This document shows, piece after piece, positions 17,517 through 26,014 of a stretch of 64,000 nt of DNA (positions within the stretch are counted from its first letter, which is position 1; every line of letters begins with the position of its first letter). The DNA comes from Pseudomonas sputi (GTDB taxonomy: Bacteria; Pseudomonadota; Gammaproteobacteria; Pseudomonadales; Pseudomonadaceae). A program made the translations under genes and the position numbers. Under the pieces are notes generated by a model. It was not told the origin of the DNA and did not search any database. It was given only the letters and a program-made list of their open reading frames with translations. Where the stretch lies: contig NZ_BQHI01000004.1 in the NCBI RefSeq assembly GCF_021603585.1, forward strand, positions 248,001 through 312,000, read 5' to 3'.

Positions 17517-18277
17517 TCGATCTCTTGCAGACCTATTGGCAGAGCTTCCTTTGGACCGATGGGCAGCAGTGGAGCGGGGTAGTCGTCACGCTGTGGCTGT
17601 TGATCGTCGCGACGCTGGGCGGCTTTGTGCTGTCGATTCCACTGGCACTGGGGCGCGTATCTTCTTCGCGCTCACTGAGCGCCGTAATCTGGCTGTACAC
17701 CTACACCTTCCGCACGACGCCGCTCTACGTGCAGTTACTGATTATCTACAGCGGCTTGTACAGCCTCTCGTTCATCCAAAACACGGCGTTGCTCAATAGT
17801 TTTTTCCGCGATGCTTATTGCTGCACGCTGTTTGCTTTCGTACTCAACGAGTGCGCCTACATGACCGAGATCCTGGTCGGTTCGATTCGTGCCAGCAATC
17901 GCGGAGAAGTGGAGGCGGGCAGGGCGTTTGGCTTGAGTGCGACGGTACTCAATCTCAAGGTGATACTGCCCAGCGCACTGCGTCGAGCGCTGCCCGCCTA
18001 CAGCAACGAAGTGATCTTCATGCTCCACGGCACCACGCTTGCGTTCACCGCCACCGTGCCGGACATCCTCAAAGTGGCTCGCGACGTCAACGCTGAAACC
18101 TATGCGACGTTCAGCACCTACGGTCTGGCGTCCTTGCTCTATCTGATGATTTCCTTCTGGATCATCGCCGGCTTCAATCGCGCCGAAAAACGTTGGCTAA
18201 GGCACCTGAAGCCACGTGTGGCGAAAAACACCCCCGTGCACCCCGTCCCTACGATAAAAGAAGGCCGCCTGGTATGA
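17513..18277 (+). CDS. ABC transporter permease, HisM type
   Basis: A 254-residue inner-membrane permease. The open frame begins at 17435, but the ATG at 17513 overlaps the stop of the HisQ-type gene by ATGA and gives the usual length. Helices include residues 20-45 and 55-85; the EAA loop is EVEAGRAFGLSATVLNLKVILP near 146-167. A basic tail of about 25 residues follows the last helix. It is the second half of the importer channel. Confidence 0.9.
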   Translation: MIDLLQTYWQSFLWTDGQQWSGVVVTLWLLIVATLGGFVLSIPLALGRVSSSRSLSAVIWLYTYTFRTTPLYVQLLIIYSGLYSLSFIQNTALLNSFFRDAYCCTLFAFVLNECAYMTEILVGSIRASNRGEVEAGRAFGLSATVLNLKVILPSALRRALPAYSNEVIFMLHGTTLAFTATVPDILKVARDVNAETYATFSTYGLASLLYLMISFWIIAGFNRAEKRWLRHLKPRVAKNTPVHPVPTIKEGRLV

Positions 18278-19032
18278 ATGCCCTCACCGTTGAAAACATC
18301 CACAAATCCTATGGCAATCATAAAGTCCTGCACGGGATTTCCTTGAGCGCCAAGCGCGGCGAAGTGATCAGCATCATCGGCTCAAGCGGCTCGGGTAAAA
18401 GTACCTTTTTGCGTTGTATCAATTTTCTCGAACAGCCGGACTGCGGCCGTGTCAGCCTGGACAATCTGACGATCGACCTGGGTGCAGGCAAGCCCTTGCG
18501 CCCGGAGCGCCGTGCACTGCAGGCGCTGCGCACACGGCTGGCAATGGTGTTTCAACACTTTAACCTCTGGGCGCATATGACGGTGCTGGAAAACGTCAGC
18601 ATGGCACCCGTGCACGCACTCAACGTCAGCAAGGAAGAGGCACGAGCCCGCGCGATCGGGTATCTGGAGAAAGTCGGACTGGGTGCGCGTTTCCACGACA
18701 GTTACCCGGCCCATCTTTCCGGCGGGCAACAGCAACGTGTTGCGATCGCGCGTGCCCTGGCCGTAGAGCCGGAGGTCATGTTGTTCGACGAGCCGACCTC
18801 TGCCCTCGACCCCGAACTGGTGGGCGAAGTGCTGAAAATCATGCAGGAGCTGGCGCAGGAGGGCCGCACGATGATTGTCGTCACCCACGAAATGGGCTTT
18901 GCCCGACACGCCTCCACCCAGGTGGTGTTTCTGCATGGCGGCAAGATTGAAGAACAGGGCAAGCCCGAGCAGGTGTTCGATAACCCGCAAAGCGACCGGC
19001 TGCGCCAGTTTCTGGCGTTGGACCTCAAGTGA
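18274..19032 (+). CDS. ABC transporter ATP-binding protein, HisP type
   Basis: A 252-residue ATPase. Walker A is GSSGSGKST near residue 36, the Q loop lies in MVFQHFNLW near 92, the signature LSGGQQQRVAIARAL near 148, Walker B VMLFDEPTSALDPEL near 168 and the H loop VVTHEMGFA near 203. It powers the HisQM-type permeases; its ATG overlaps their stop. The frame upstream of 18274 belongs to the permease overlap and is not used. Confidence 0.92.
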   Translation: MNALTVENIHKSYGNHKVLHGISLSAKRGEVISIIGSSGSGKSTFLRCINFLEQPDCGRVSLDNLTIDLGAGKPLRPERRALQALRTRLAMVFQHFNLWAHMTVLENVSMAPVHALNVSKEEARARAIGYLEKVGLGARFHDSYPAHLSGGQQQRVAIARALAVEPEVMLFDEPTSALDPELVGEVLKIMQELAQEGRTMIVVTHEMGFARHASTQVVFLHGGKIEEQGKPEQVFDNPQSDRLRQFLALDLK

Positions 19033-19060
19033 TCGCTGATCCAGCGACCGGAGTGGCGCC

Positions 19061-20260
19061 ATGAGCAACACACACTGGATCAACGTACCTGAAGCGATTT
19101 ACGCCCTGAGGCGTGATATTCATCGGCACCCGGAGTTGGCCTTCGAGGAGCACAGGACTGCCGACCTCATCGCCCGTGCACTTGAGTCGTGGGGGCTGAC
19201 TGTGCACCGCGGGCTTGCGGGTACGGGCGTGGTGGGTATTTTGCGCTGCGGCACGAGCCCCAAGACTATCGGTTTGCGCGCGGACATGGACGCGCTGCCG
19301 GTACAGGAACTCAACCGATTCGAGCATGCTTCCGCCCACCCCGGAAAAATGCACGCCTGCGGCCATGATGGGCATTGCGCAATGTTGTTGGCGGCGGCAT
19401 ACGAACTTGCACGCACCCGCCAACTGGACGGCACGCTGTATTTCATTTTTCAGCCTGCCGAGGAAAGTGACGCCGGGGCCCGGCGCATGATCGAAGACGG
19501 CCTTTTCGAACTGTTCCCCATGCAGGCGGTATTCGGAATGCATAATTGGCCCGGGCTGGCGGCCGGACAGTTTGCGGTGCATGCGGGCGCGATGATGGCG
19601 TCTGACACTGAGTTTCGTATGAAGGTGATCGGCAAAGGCGGTCACGCTGCGTTGCCACATGAGTGCATTGACCCTTTGCAGCCGTTAATGCACATTGCGC
19701 AGGCTTTGCAGAGCATCATTACGCGCAATCTGGATACCCAGGATCCTGCGGTTATTTCAGTGACGCACCTGCAGGCGGGAAGCCAGGAAAGCCTTACCGT
19801 GGTTCCCGATGAAGCCTGGCTGGGCGGTACGTTCAGAGCTTTTTCCCGCGAGGCCATGAACTTGATTGAGAGGCGCATGCGGGAGATCGCCGACAGTGTC
19901 GGGCAGGCGTTCGGCTGCCGTGTGGAAACCGTGTTGAACTCGGATTATCCGCCGCTGATCAATCACCCCGGTGAGACACAGGTGTGCATCGAGGTATTAC
20001 ACAAGCTGGTCGGTGAAGGGCATGTCATTACCGACGGCAAGCCGACGATGGCCGCCGAAGACTTCGCCCACATGCTCGAACATACGCCCGGTTGTTATGT
20101 GTTCATCGGCAACGGCGAGGGTGCGCATCGCGGTATCGGCCACGGTCCGGGGCCGTGTGTTCTGCACAATGCGAGTTTTGATTTCAACGACACTATTTTA
20201 CCGATTGGAGCGACGTATTGGGTTCGCCTGGCTGAAACCTGGTTGCCGGTGGGTCCCTGA
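19061..20260 (+). CDS. M20-family amidohydrolase (hippurate hydrolase-like)
   Basis: A 399-residue M20D peptidase/amidohydrolase. DIHRHPELAFEEHRTA near residue 18, GLRADMDALPVQE near 70, the metal motif HACGHDGHCAML near 100, FQPAEES near 131 with its Glu, and MHNWPGL near 162 are all present, and HGPGPCVLHN near the end supplies the last metal ligand. These enzymes cleave N-acyl or N-carbamoyl bonds of amino acids. GGAG lies 6 bases upstream of the ATG, 28 bases after the ATPase gene. In this cluster it could deacylate an imported conjugate; the substrate is not known. Confidence 0.85.
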   Translation: MSNTHWINVPEAIYALRRDIHRHPELAFEEHRTADLIARALESWGLTVHRGLAGTGVVGILRCGTSPKTIGLRADMDALPVQELNRFEHASAHPGKMHACGHDGHCAMLLAAAYELARTRQLDGTLYFIFQPAEESDAGARRMIEDGLFELFPMQAVFGMHNWPGLAAGQFAVHAGAMMASDTEFRMKVIGKGGHAALPHECIDPLQPLMHIAQALQSIITRNLDTQDPAVISVTHLQAGSQESLTVVPDEAWLGGTFRAFSREAMNLIERRMREIADSVGQAFGCRVETVLNSDYPPLINHPGETQVCIEVLHKLVGEGHVITDGKPTMAAEDFAHMLEHTPGCYVFIGNGEGAHRGIGHGPGPCVLHNASFDFNDTILPIGATYWVRLAETWLPVGP

Positions 20261-20329
20261 AAACCTTGGCGGCGACCACGCTGCCGCGTCGCCCGAATCA
20301 GCACTAAACCTTATCTATCTGGAGATTTT

Positions 20330-20722
20330 ATGAAACTGGTCAAAAGCATTCGCCTGAAAGTCCTGCCCGAGCTTTACTCGATTTCCCGGCTGGACAGCAA
20401 AGACCCGATCCCCGCCTGGGCCGACGGTGACGGGTTCGTCAACATCGCGCGCTCCGCCGATGAACTGTCCATCGTCTGCCATCAGAGCCGCGTGCCCGAA
20501 GGCGTCAAAATCGACCGCGACTGGAATTGCATGCAGTTTGTCGGCCCCTTCGCGTTTGATGAGACCGGTATTGTGCTGTCAGTCGTGCGTCCTCTCACCG
20601 AAGCCGGTTTCGGTGTATTTGTCGTGTCGACGTTCGATGGCGACTTCCTGCTACTCAAAGCCGACCGATTCGCGCAGGGGCTTGCCGTGCTCAATGAGGC
20701 GGGTCATCAAATTCTGGACTAA
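20330..20722 (+). CDS. ACT-domain protein
   Basis: A 130-residue protein of the ACT_7/CASTOR-like group. Two ACT-type beta-alpha-beta folds can be read: residues 1-65 (LKVLPELYSISRLD) and 66-130, with GPFAFDETGIVLSVVRPLTEAGFGVFVVSTFDGDFLL-type sequence at about 63-100, where the ligand interface normally lies. Such proteins bind amino acids and tune enzymes or regulators. GGAG 6 bases before the ATG supports the start. It is the last gene of the rightward unit, 69 bases after the M20 hydrolase, and may sense the product of the pathway. Confidence 0.8.
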   Translation: MKLVKSIRLKVLPELYSISRLDSKDPIPAWADGDGFVNIARSADELSIVCHQSRVPEGVKIDRDWNCMQFVGPFAFDETGIVLSVVRPLTEAGFGVFVVSTFDGDFLLLKADRFAQGLAVLNEAGHQILD

Positions 20723-20758
20723 ACACCTGATATCAAACCAATCACCCGCACGCGTCAA

Positions 20759-21373
20759 TCACGGCGCGTCACGCAAACGCTTCAAGTACTTGTAGACAGT
20801 GGCTCTACCCATCGACAGCACATTGGCGATGTAGTCGCTGGCGCTGCGGCCTTCGAATGCGCCTTCGGCGAACAGGGCTTCGACCAGCAAGCGTTTGTCG
20901 TTGCGGGTCAGCCCCTGCAGGGACAGGTTATGGTCCTGGAGCCAGGCGTGGAGGAAAGTGTTGATTTGTTCCTGCCAGTCGTCGCGAAACAACGCTTCAG
21001 GTTGCGCCAGCAGGCGGCCGGGCTCGAAGAAGTTGTTCAAGGCGTCGCGTGCCATTTCGAGCACGCTGAAGTTCATGTTGATGCACAACAGGGCTTCCGG
21101 TTTGCCCGCGTCATCGCGCATCACGCTCGTGACGGAGCGAATTCGCTGTCCATTCCAGTTGAGTTTTTCATACGGTCCGAGATTATCGACGCGCTCAAAA
21201 TCGCCCGGCAACTCGTGCAGGGCGGAGTCATCGCCGAGCTGTCGCTTGGAGATGTTGTTGGCGATGTGCACGACGGTCTGCGTGTTGATGTCATGAATGA
21301 TCACTTCCGCGTGAGGGAAATAGAGCATCGCGATGCCGTCGGCAACCGCTTTGTAATTGGCGAGTTTCTTCAT
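20759..21373 (-). CDS. YheO/DauR-type PAS-like transcriptional regulator
   Basis: A 204-residue regulator with an N-terminal YheO-like PAS domain (residues 15-115; FPHAEVIIHDINTQTVVHI, then SVTSVMRDD and ALLCINMNFS) and a C-terminal helix-turn-helix (residues 150-200; SASDYIANVLSMGRATVYKYLKRL). This architecture is shared by DauR, which controls arginine catabolism, and by other amino-acid catabolic regulators. The ATG at 21373 is preferred over a TTG at 21388, though neither has a strong ribosome site. It faces the catabolic operon tail to tail and is the best local candidate for its controller, sensing an imidazole or amino-acid ligand. Confidence 0.82.
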   Translation of the reverse strand: MKKLANYKAVADGIAMLYFPHAEVIIHDINTQTVVHIANNISKRQLGDDSALHELPGDFERVDNLGPYEKLNWNGQRIRSVTSVMRDDAGKPEALLCINMNFSVLEMARDALNNFFEPGRLLAQPEALFRDDWQEQINTFLHAWLQDHNLSLQGLTRNDKRLLVEALFAEGAFEGRSASDYIANVLSMGRATVYKYLKRLRDAP

Positions 21374-21452
21374 GCTGGGCGATCGCAAGGTGTCCGTTCA
21401 GGAGGGGAATGTAGCAGTTACCCGCGATGACTACGAGGCGCGACGCGAGTGA

Positions 21453-21481
21453 GCCCTGCCTGCCGGACATGCAGGCAGGGC
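21453..21481. terminator. hairpin downstream of the aminotransferase
   Basis: An 11-base stem, GCCCTGCCTGC with GCAGGCAGGGC, and a 7-base loop lie just after the stop of the leftward aminotransferase gene. There is no T tract, so it may act as an RNA-stabilising hairpin rather than a classical terminator. Confidence 0.5.
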
Positions 21482-21491
21482 ATGCGCGCGG

Positions 21492-22610
21492 TCAACGTTG
21501 AGCGAGAAATTCCGAAACCTTCGCCAGCCCTTCCTTCAACACGCTGAGGTTATTGGCGTAACCAATACGCACGTACCCTTCGATGTCCAGCGCGCTGCCT
21601 GGCGTAAACATGACGCCTTTGCTGTCCAGCAACTGGACGCACAAGTCGCGGGAGGGCAAGTCGATGTCAAACTTGAGCAAGGCAGTGGTACCCGATTTGG
21701 GTTTTACGTAGGAAATCTTGGGCTCTTGCGCTACCCATTGATCCAGGTACTCAAGGTTGGTACGGGTGATAGCCTGGTTGCGGGCCAGGATCTTGTCCTT
21801 GTTTTCCAGCGCGATGCAGGCGAAGTGATCGTTAAGCATGCCTACGCTGATGGTGTTGTAGTCGCGATGGATGGAGACGCTGTGGATCAGATCAGCAGGG
21901 CCGACGATCCAGCCCAGCCTTAACCCGGCCAGGGAGAATGCCTTGGACATGCTGGCAGTGCTGATGCCTTTTTCGTAAAGATCGGCTATCGAGACTGTGG
22001 AGCCGTCGCCGTGCTGGTCAATGCCGCGATACACCTCGTCGCTGAGCAGGTAGGCACCGACCGAGCGGGCGATCGTCACGATCTGCTCAAGCATCGCCTG
22101 ATCCATCAGCGCCCCGGTGGGGTTGTTTGGATTGTTGATCGCAATCACTTTGGTGTTGGGCCGCACCAGTGCGCGCAACGCCTCCAAGTCAGGCAGAAAT
22201 GCATGTTCTTCGCGCAGTTTAAGAATCGAGACGTCGGCGCCGTAGCTTTCGGGAATTGAATAATGCTGCTGGTAGGTCGGCGCGACAGAAATCACGTGGT
22301 CCCCCGGCTCAACCAGGGTTTCGTACACCAACGCATTTGCCCCGATGGCGCCGTGGGTGATGATGACGTTGTCTTTGCTTTGCTCTGTATACAGGGCCGC
22401 CACGTTGTTACGCAGGCGATCGGAGCCTTCGATGGCGCCATACGTCAGCTTCATCGGCAGCATCTCGGCGAGGATGCTGTCTTTTTTACCGGCCATCTCC
22501 AGCAGTTGCTCCAGGGTCAGTGATTCGACGCAGGTTTCTGCCAGGTTGTAGGTGCATTTGGTTTCATAGGCGTTCATCCATATTTCAACGCCGAACTCTT
22601 TGATTTTCAT
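21492..22610 (-). CDS. PLP-dependent aminotransferase, class I/II
   Basis: A 372-residue fold-type I aminotransferase. NLAETCVESLTLEQLLEM replaces the usual N-terminal arm, YGAIEGSDRLRNNVA is near residue 58, NNPNNPTGA near 160 binds the cofactor, and the lysine is in STASMSKAFSLAGLRLGW near 221. The C-terminal arginine region is EGYVRIGYANN. Transamination of an amino acid derived from the imported compound is plausible, and members of this branch also include capreomycidine synthase-like enzymes. It is 100 bases downstream of the second binding protein in a leftward series. Confidence 0.82.
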   Translation of the reverse strand: MKIKEFGVEIWMNAYETKCTYNLAETCVESLTLEQLLEMAGKKDSILAEMLPMKLTYGAIEGSDRLRNNVAALYTEQSKDNVIITHGAIGANALVYETLVEPGDHVISVAPTYQQHYSIPESYGADVSILKLREEHAFLPDLEALRALVRPNTKVIAINNPNNPTGALMDQAMLEQIVTIARSVGAYLLSDEVYRGIDQHGDGSTVSIADLYEKGISTASMSKAFSLAGLRLGWIVGPADLIHSVSIHRDYNTISVGMLNDHFACIALENKDKILARNQAITRTNLEYLDQWVAQEPKISYVKPKSGTTALLKFDIDLPSRDLCVQLLDSKGVMFTPGSALDIEGYVRIGYANNLSVLKEGLAKVSEFLAQR

Positions 22611-22710
22611 ATCAGGCCTGTGGTTGCGTGGGTTCAGTTATCAAGGCGATCACTCAAGTGATCGCGCTGTCAGGATGGAAGTTGAAACAGGCTCCTTGAA
22701 GGGATACCCA

Positions 22711-23487
22711 CTATTTGCCAAACACGTCGAAGTCAAAATACTTCGCGTTGATGGCTTGATAGATACCCTTGGCGCGAATTGACTTGATCGCTTCATTAAA
22801 GCGCTCAGCCCGCGACGTATCGCCTTTGCGCAGAGCTATCCCGATGCCGTCACCAAAGTAGCGGGCATCCGTCAGTTGCGGACCGGTGAATGAAAATGCC
22901 TGGCCTGTGGGGAGCTTGAGGAACGATTCGCTCAGGATGATCTGATCGGCCACCGTGCCGTCCAGGCGGCCGGCGTTCATGTCCAGGTAGATCTCGTTTT
23001 GCGAGGTGTAGCGCACGATCTCGGCGCCTTTGGGGGCCAGCACTTCGGTCGCGAAACGATCATGAATACTGGAGCGTTGCACGCCGATACGCTTGCCTTG
23101 CAGACCGGAGAGGTCGTCGCCGATCGATTCACCTTTTTTCAATACAAGCCGCGCGGGGCTTTGGTAGTACTTGTCGGTAAAATCGACCGATTTTTTGCGC
23201 TCTTCAGTGATCGACATTGAGGAAAGGATTGCGTCGACTTTTTTCCCCTTCAGCGCTGGAATCAGCCCGTCGTATTCCTGTTCGACCCATACACATTTGA
23301 CCTGCATTTCGGCACACAGCGCGTTGCCGATGTCGAAGTCGAAACCGGTGATTTCTCCGCTGGGGGATTTGGATGCAAAGGGCGGGTAGGCCGCTTCGAT
23401 ACCGATTTTCAACGGCTGGTCCGCTGCCTGGGCGGTGGCCACGCTCAGGGCCAGTGCCAGGGCGCTGTACACGATGTGCATCTTCAT
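22711..23487 (-). CDS. periplasmic substrate-binding protein (second, LAO/HisJ-type)
   Basis: A 258-residue solute-binding protein: signal peptide to about residue 21 (ATAQAA), LKIGIEAAYPPFASK, GFDFDIGNALCAEM, IPALKGKKVDAILSSMSITEERK and the family end KYFDFDVFGK. It is clearly related to the binding protein at 15962 but not a recent copy. No permease or ATPase accompanies it, so it probably delivers a second ligand to the HisQMP-type importer 3.7 kb away, as ArgT does with the histidine importer. It lies between the aminotransferase and the AstE-like genes, all leftward. Confidence 0.87.
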   Translation of the reverse strand: MKMHIVYSALALALSVATAQAADQPLKIGIEAAYPPFASKSPSGEITGFDFDIGNALCAEMQVKCVWVEQEYDGLIPALKGKKVDAILSSMSITEERKKSVDFTDKYYQSPARLVLKKGESIGDDLSGLQGKRIGVQRSSIHDRFATEVLAPKGAEIVRYTSQNEIYLDMNAGRLDGTVADQIILSESFLKLPTGQAFSFTGPQLTDARYFGDGIGIALRKGDTSRAERFNEAIKSIRAKGIYQAINAKYFDFDVFGK

Positions 23488-23606
23488 TTTTCCGTGCCTC
23501 GGATTGATTGTTGGAGTTTTTGGGCAAGCGGCACATTGCAGCTCGCCAAGGCAGTTTTAAAATTTTCCCTCAGTGGTACTTCGATAGACGTGTGCGCCTA
23601 TTCTTT

Positions 23607-24746
23607 TTAGAAATCGTTCATCAGTTGTCCGGTGATTCGGCCGGGGAGTGGTTCGGTGCCGGCGGCCATCCCGATCCGCTGCCCGACGCGCACCAGTCTG
23701 ATGTGATGCCGGGCAACAAGAATCCCCTGCACCGGGCTTAATACCGGCATACGCGGTGTTCCCAGTTGCATGTCCAGCGCCAGGATTTCGGCGATGACTT
23801 CGCCGCGCGCCACACCTGCCCCAAGGTTTTTTTTCCAGGCGATAACCCCCGTGGCGTTGGCTTCCAGGTGCGCGACGCCTTCCAGCGGATAGACGGTAAC
23901 GGCCTGCGGGGTGACAGGCGGCTGCACGTCGCCGCTGGCCAGGATCAGGCCTTCTGAACACAGAAAGCGGAGCAGCCCCTGCGCGTCCTGCAGGGCGATG
24001 TCGTCTTCCACATCGCTTTGGCCGCGCAGTTCGACGGTGGCGGAAAAGCCCAGGTGCTCGGCGTCTACCAGCGCTTTGCCATACAGCACTTTCCAGGCCT
24101 TGGCGTAAGCCTCATCCAGCGGAAAACCGCCGGCATCCTCCTCGAGAAACACCGCTTCAACACCCATGCTGGCGGCCAGGCGCGTGGCACGCTCACGCTG
24201 ATTGAGGTTGGCGTAGATGTGCAGAATGCTGGAGGTATCGCAATGCAGGTCTATGAACAGATCGTGGTGCAGTGCTTCGTGCAATAGCAGGTGCTTGTTG
24301 GCGGCCACCGTTTCGGCAGGCACTGCACTGCCGAGCGCATCCTGCATCAAGGACTTCATTGCCTTGGTGTCGTTATACGCGGGGCGTGCTGTTGCCAGTG
24401 CGCTTTCAAGTTTGGCGCTGATATTGGGAAAGTTGCGGTTGAAGTTTTCGCCATTGGCGAGGTTGAAACGCCCCGGCAACTGGCCGAACACCTGCTGGCT
24501 CAAACCAACCGGGTTGGCGAAAGGCCGTATGACGATACGACCGTTCAGCCGGCCGTCGCGCTCCAGTTCCTGGAGCAGCACGAGCAGATGCTGGAGCACC
24601 AACAACCCCGGGTGTTCGTCGGCGTGCAGCCCGGCCTGGATATAAGCGCTACGCTGGCCCTGGCCGCCGCTGAATGTGTGCTTGTACAGCGTATGCACCA
24701 CGCCAGGTGTTTGGGAGGGCAGTGTGATTGCTTCGGTAAGGGCCAT
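23607..24746 (-). CDS. AstE/aspartoacylase-family zinc deacylase
   Basis: A 379-residue succinylglutamate desuccinylase/aspartoacylase-family protein (M14 clan). The zinc motif is AGLHADEHPGLL near residue 39 (His and Glu) with DLHCDTSS near 148 (His); RPFANPVG near 72 supplies the substrate arginine. The C-terminal part, from about residue 290, is a lipoyl-like beta domain (GVIAWKKNLGAGVARGEVI) seen in this subgroup. Such enzymes remove acyl groups from amino acids. It heads the leftward series; a second hydrolase of conjugates next to an importer suggests use of acylated amino acids. Confidence 0.82.
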   Translation of the reverse strand: MALTEAITLPSQTPGVVHTLYKHTFSGGQGQRSAYIQAGLHADEHPGLLVLQHLLVLLQELERDGRLNGRIVIRPFANPVGLSQQVFGQLPGRFNLANGENFNRNFPNISAKLESALATARPAYNDTKAMKSLMQDALGSAVPAETVAANKHLLLHEALHHDLFIDLHCDTSSILHIYANLNQRERATRLAASMGVEAVFLEEDAGGFPLDEAYAKAWKVLYGKALVDAEHLGFSATVELRGQSDVEDDIALQDAQGLLRFLCSEGLILASGDVQPPVTPQAVTVYPLEGVAHLEANATGVIAWKKNLGAGVARGEVIAEILALDMQLGTPRMPVLSPVQGILVARHHIRLVRVGQRIGMAAGTEPLPGRITGQLMNDF

Positions 24747-24871
24747 GGCGACGCTGCCTGATCGTGGTAATTAAGTCTATCGTGGACTTAATGTCTCTAT
24801 CGGGCAAGAGGAGGGTGATGTATCGTCGCAAATAAGCCAGGGATCGGCGCATGGACGACAATCGATTGGGA

Positions 24872-25036
24872 TCAATAGCCGCTCAAGTGTTTCATTGCGG
24901 CCCTGCGCACGGTGGCAGGCAGCAGCTTATTCATCGCGCGCAGCAGGCGAGGGCGCCAGGTGTCGACTTCCCAATGCACACGTCGCCGGTTCTGCACCGC
25001 TCGCCATAGCGTCTGGCTGACATCCTCAGCGTTGAA
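24872..25036 (-). pseudogene. C-terminal remnant of the SDR gene at 2656
   Basis: Bases 24820-25036 match 2605-2820 with only scattered changes; the part from 24872 encodes the last 54 codons of the SDR, with the same stop. Homology ends at GACATCCTCAGCG. The cofactor-binding and catalytic parts are missing, so it cannot function. Confidence 0.85.
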
Positions 25037-25052
25037 GGTTCATGGGCTGGTG

Positions 25053-25188
25053 AGCGAATTGGTTGCTCACCCGAGCAGTAAAGTGCAAGCAGCCACTACC
25101 GATGGTAGTGCGATGGTTCGATTGACCAGGCGTAGACGTCCACCTTGCAAGCATCTCGTTGTGGGCAGCGGCCAATGGCATCCTGAGC
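25053..25188 (+). pseudogene. C-terminal remnant of the TetR gene at 4454
   Basis: A degraded copy of 4835-4975: the segments encoding ITDGIADGSIDPGVDAH and SLWAAANGILSLA can still be followed, with small deletions that break the frame. It lies between the SDR and AraC copies just as the intact TetR gene lies between them at the other repeat. Confidence 0.75.
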
Positions 25189-25192
25189 TCAA

Positions 25193-26014
25193 TTAGCGCC
25201 GATGACCCCGAACCGCCGTGGGTGCAAAGCCGAACCGGTCACGGAAACGCACAGCAAATTGCGAGGGCGTCTGATAGCCCACACACAGCGCTATTTGCAT
25301 GACCGTCTGGGCGGAAGATTGCAGCAGCTGCAGGGCGAAGGTCATGCGTGCATCGATCAATAAGCTGCTGAACGTCGTTCCTTCTTCTGCCAGTCTGCGC
25401 CGCAGCGTGGCCTCGCTGAGTGCAAACGCAGACGCAACGGTGTGAGCGCTCCAGTCGTTAGCCAGGTCGCTGGCGATGAGCCGCCTTACTTTAATCGCCA
25501 TTGTTGGCAGCCGTGACTGTTCGAGTCGTCCGCCATTCACGCCAATCCACGCCAACAATTCTTGTAGTCGGTGCCGGGCGATCAGGCTTGGCAGTGTGCT
25601 GTCTTCTATTGCCTCAATCGCACGTTGAAACGCTGCGGCAAAATGCACCGTATCGCGGGTAATGGGCTGGGCGTATTGAATGACCGCCAAATGCGCGTGG
25701 GCTTCGGCGGTGGCTTCGATCAACGTCTCGTCCCACACCAGCCAGTGGGCTCGGTAGCTGCCGTCCTGCGCCAACCTGTTGGTGATATCCAGGGATTGGC
25801 CACCCGCCACCGCAATCGCTTCTCCTGGCTGGATGACGTACTCGCCACCCGCCCACCGCACGCTTTTAGAACCCCGCTCCACGTAGATCAAGAGGGGGTT
25901 TTCAATATACAAACGCTTGAACTCCAGGTTTTCCTGCTGAAGTACGATGCCTGCCGTACCGACGCCAGGCCGATGAGTGATGCGCAGCGCGTCGTAAGCG
26001 TTTGTCGGTGACAT
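25193..26014 (-). CDS. AraC-family regulator (intact copy)
   Basis: A 273-residue AraC/XylS regulator. Residues 20-130 form a cupin-like sensor domain (VERGSKSVRWAGGEYVIQPGEAIAVAGG), and residues 175-270 the two helix-turn-helix units (AHTVASAFALSEATLRRRLAEEG and IALCVGYQTPSQFAVRFRDRFG). Its start overlaps the stop of the PEBP gene by one base (TGATG), so the two are coupled. The last 50 codons are duplicated at 5103-5262. Its target may be the neighbouring PEBP or FAH genes; the effector is unknown. Confidence 0.85.
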   Translation of the reverse strand: MSPTNAYDALRITHRPGVGTAGIVLQQENLEFKRLYIENPLLIYVERGSKSVRWAGGEYVIQPGEAIAVAGGQSLDITNRLAQDGSYRAHWLVWDETLIEATAEAHAHLAVIQYAQPITRDTVHFAAAFQRAIEAIEDSTLPSLIARHRLQELLAWIGVNGGRLEQSRLPTMAIKVRRLIASDLANDWSAHTVASAFALSEATLRRRLAEEGTTFSSLLIDARMTFALQLLQSSAQTVMQIALCVGYQTPSQFAVRFRDRFGFAPTAVRGHRR

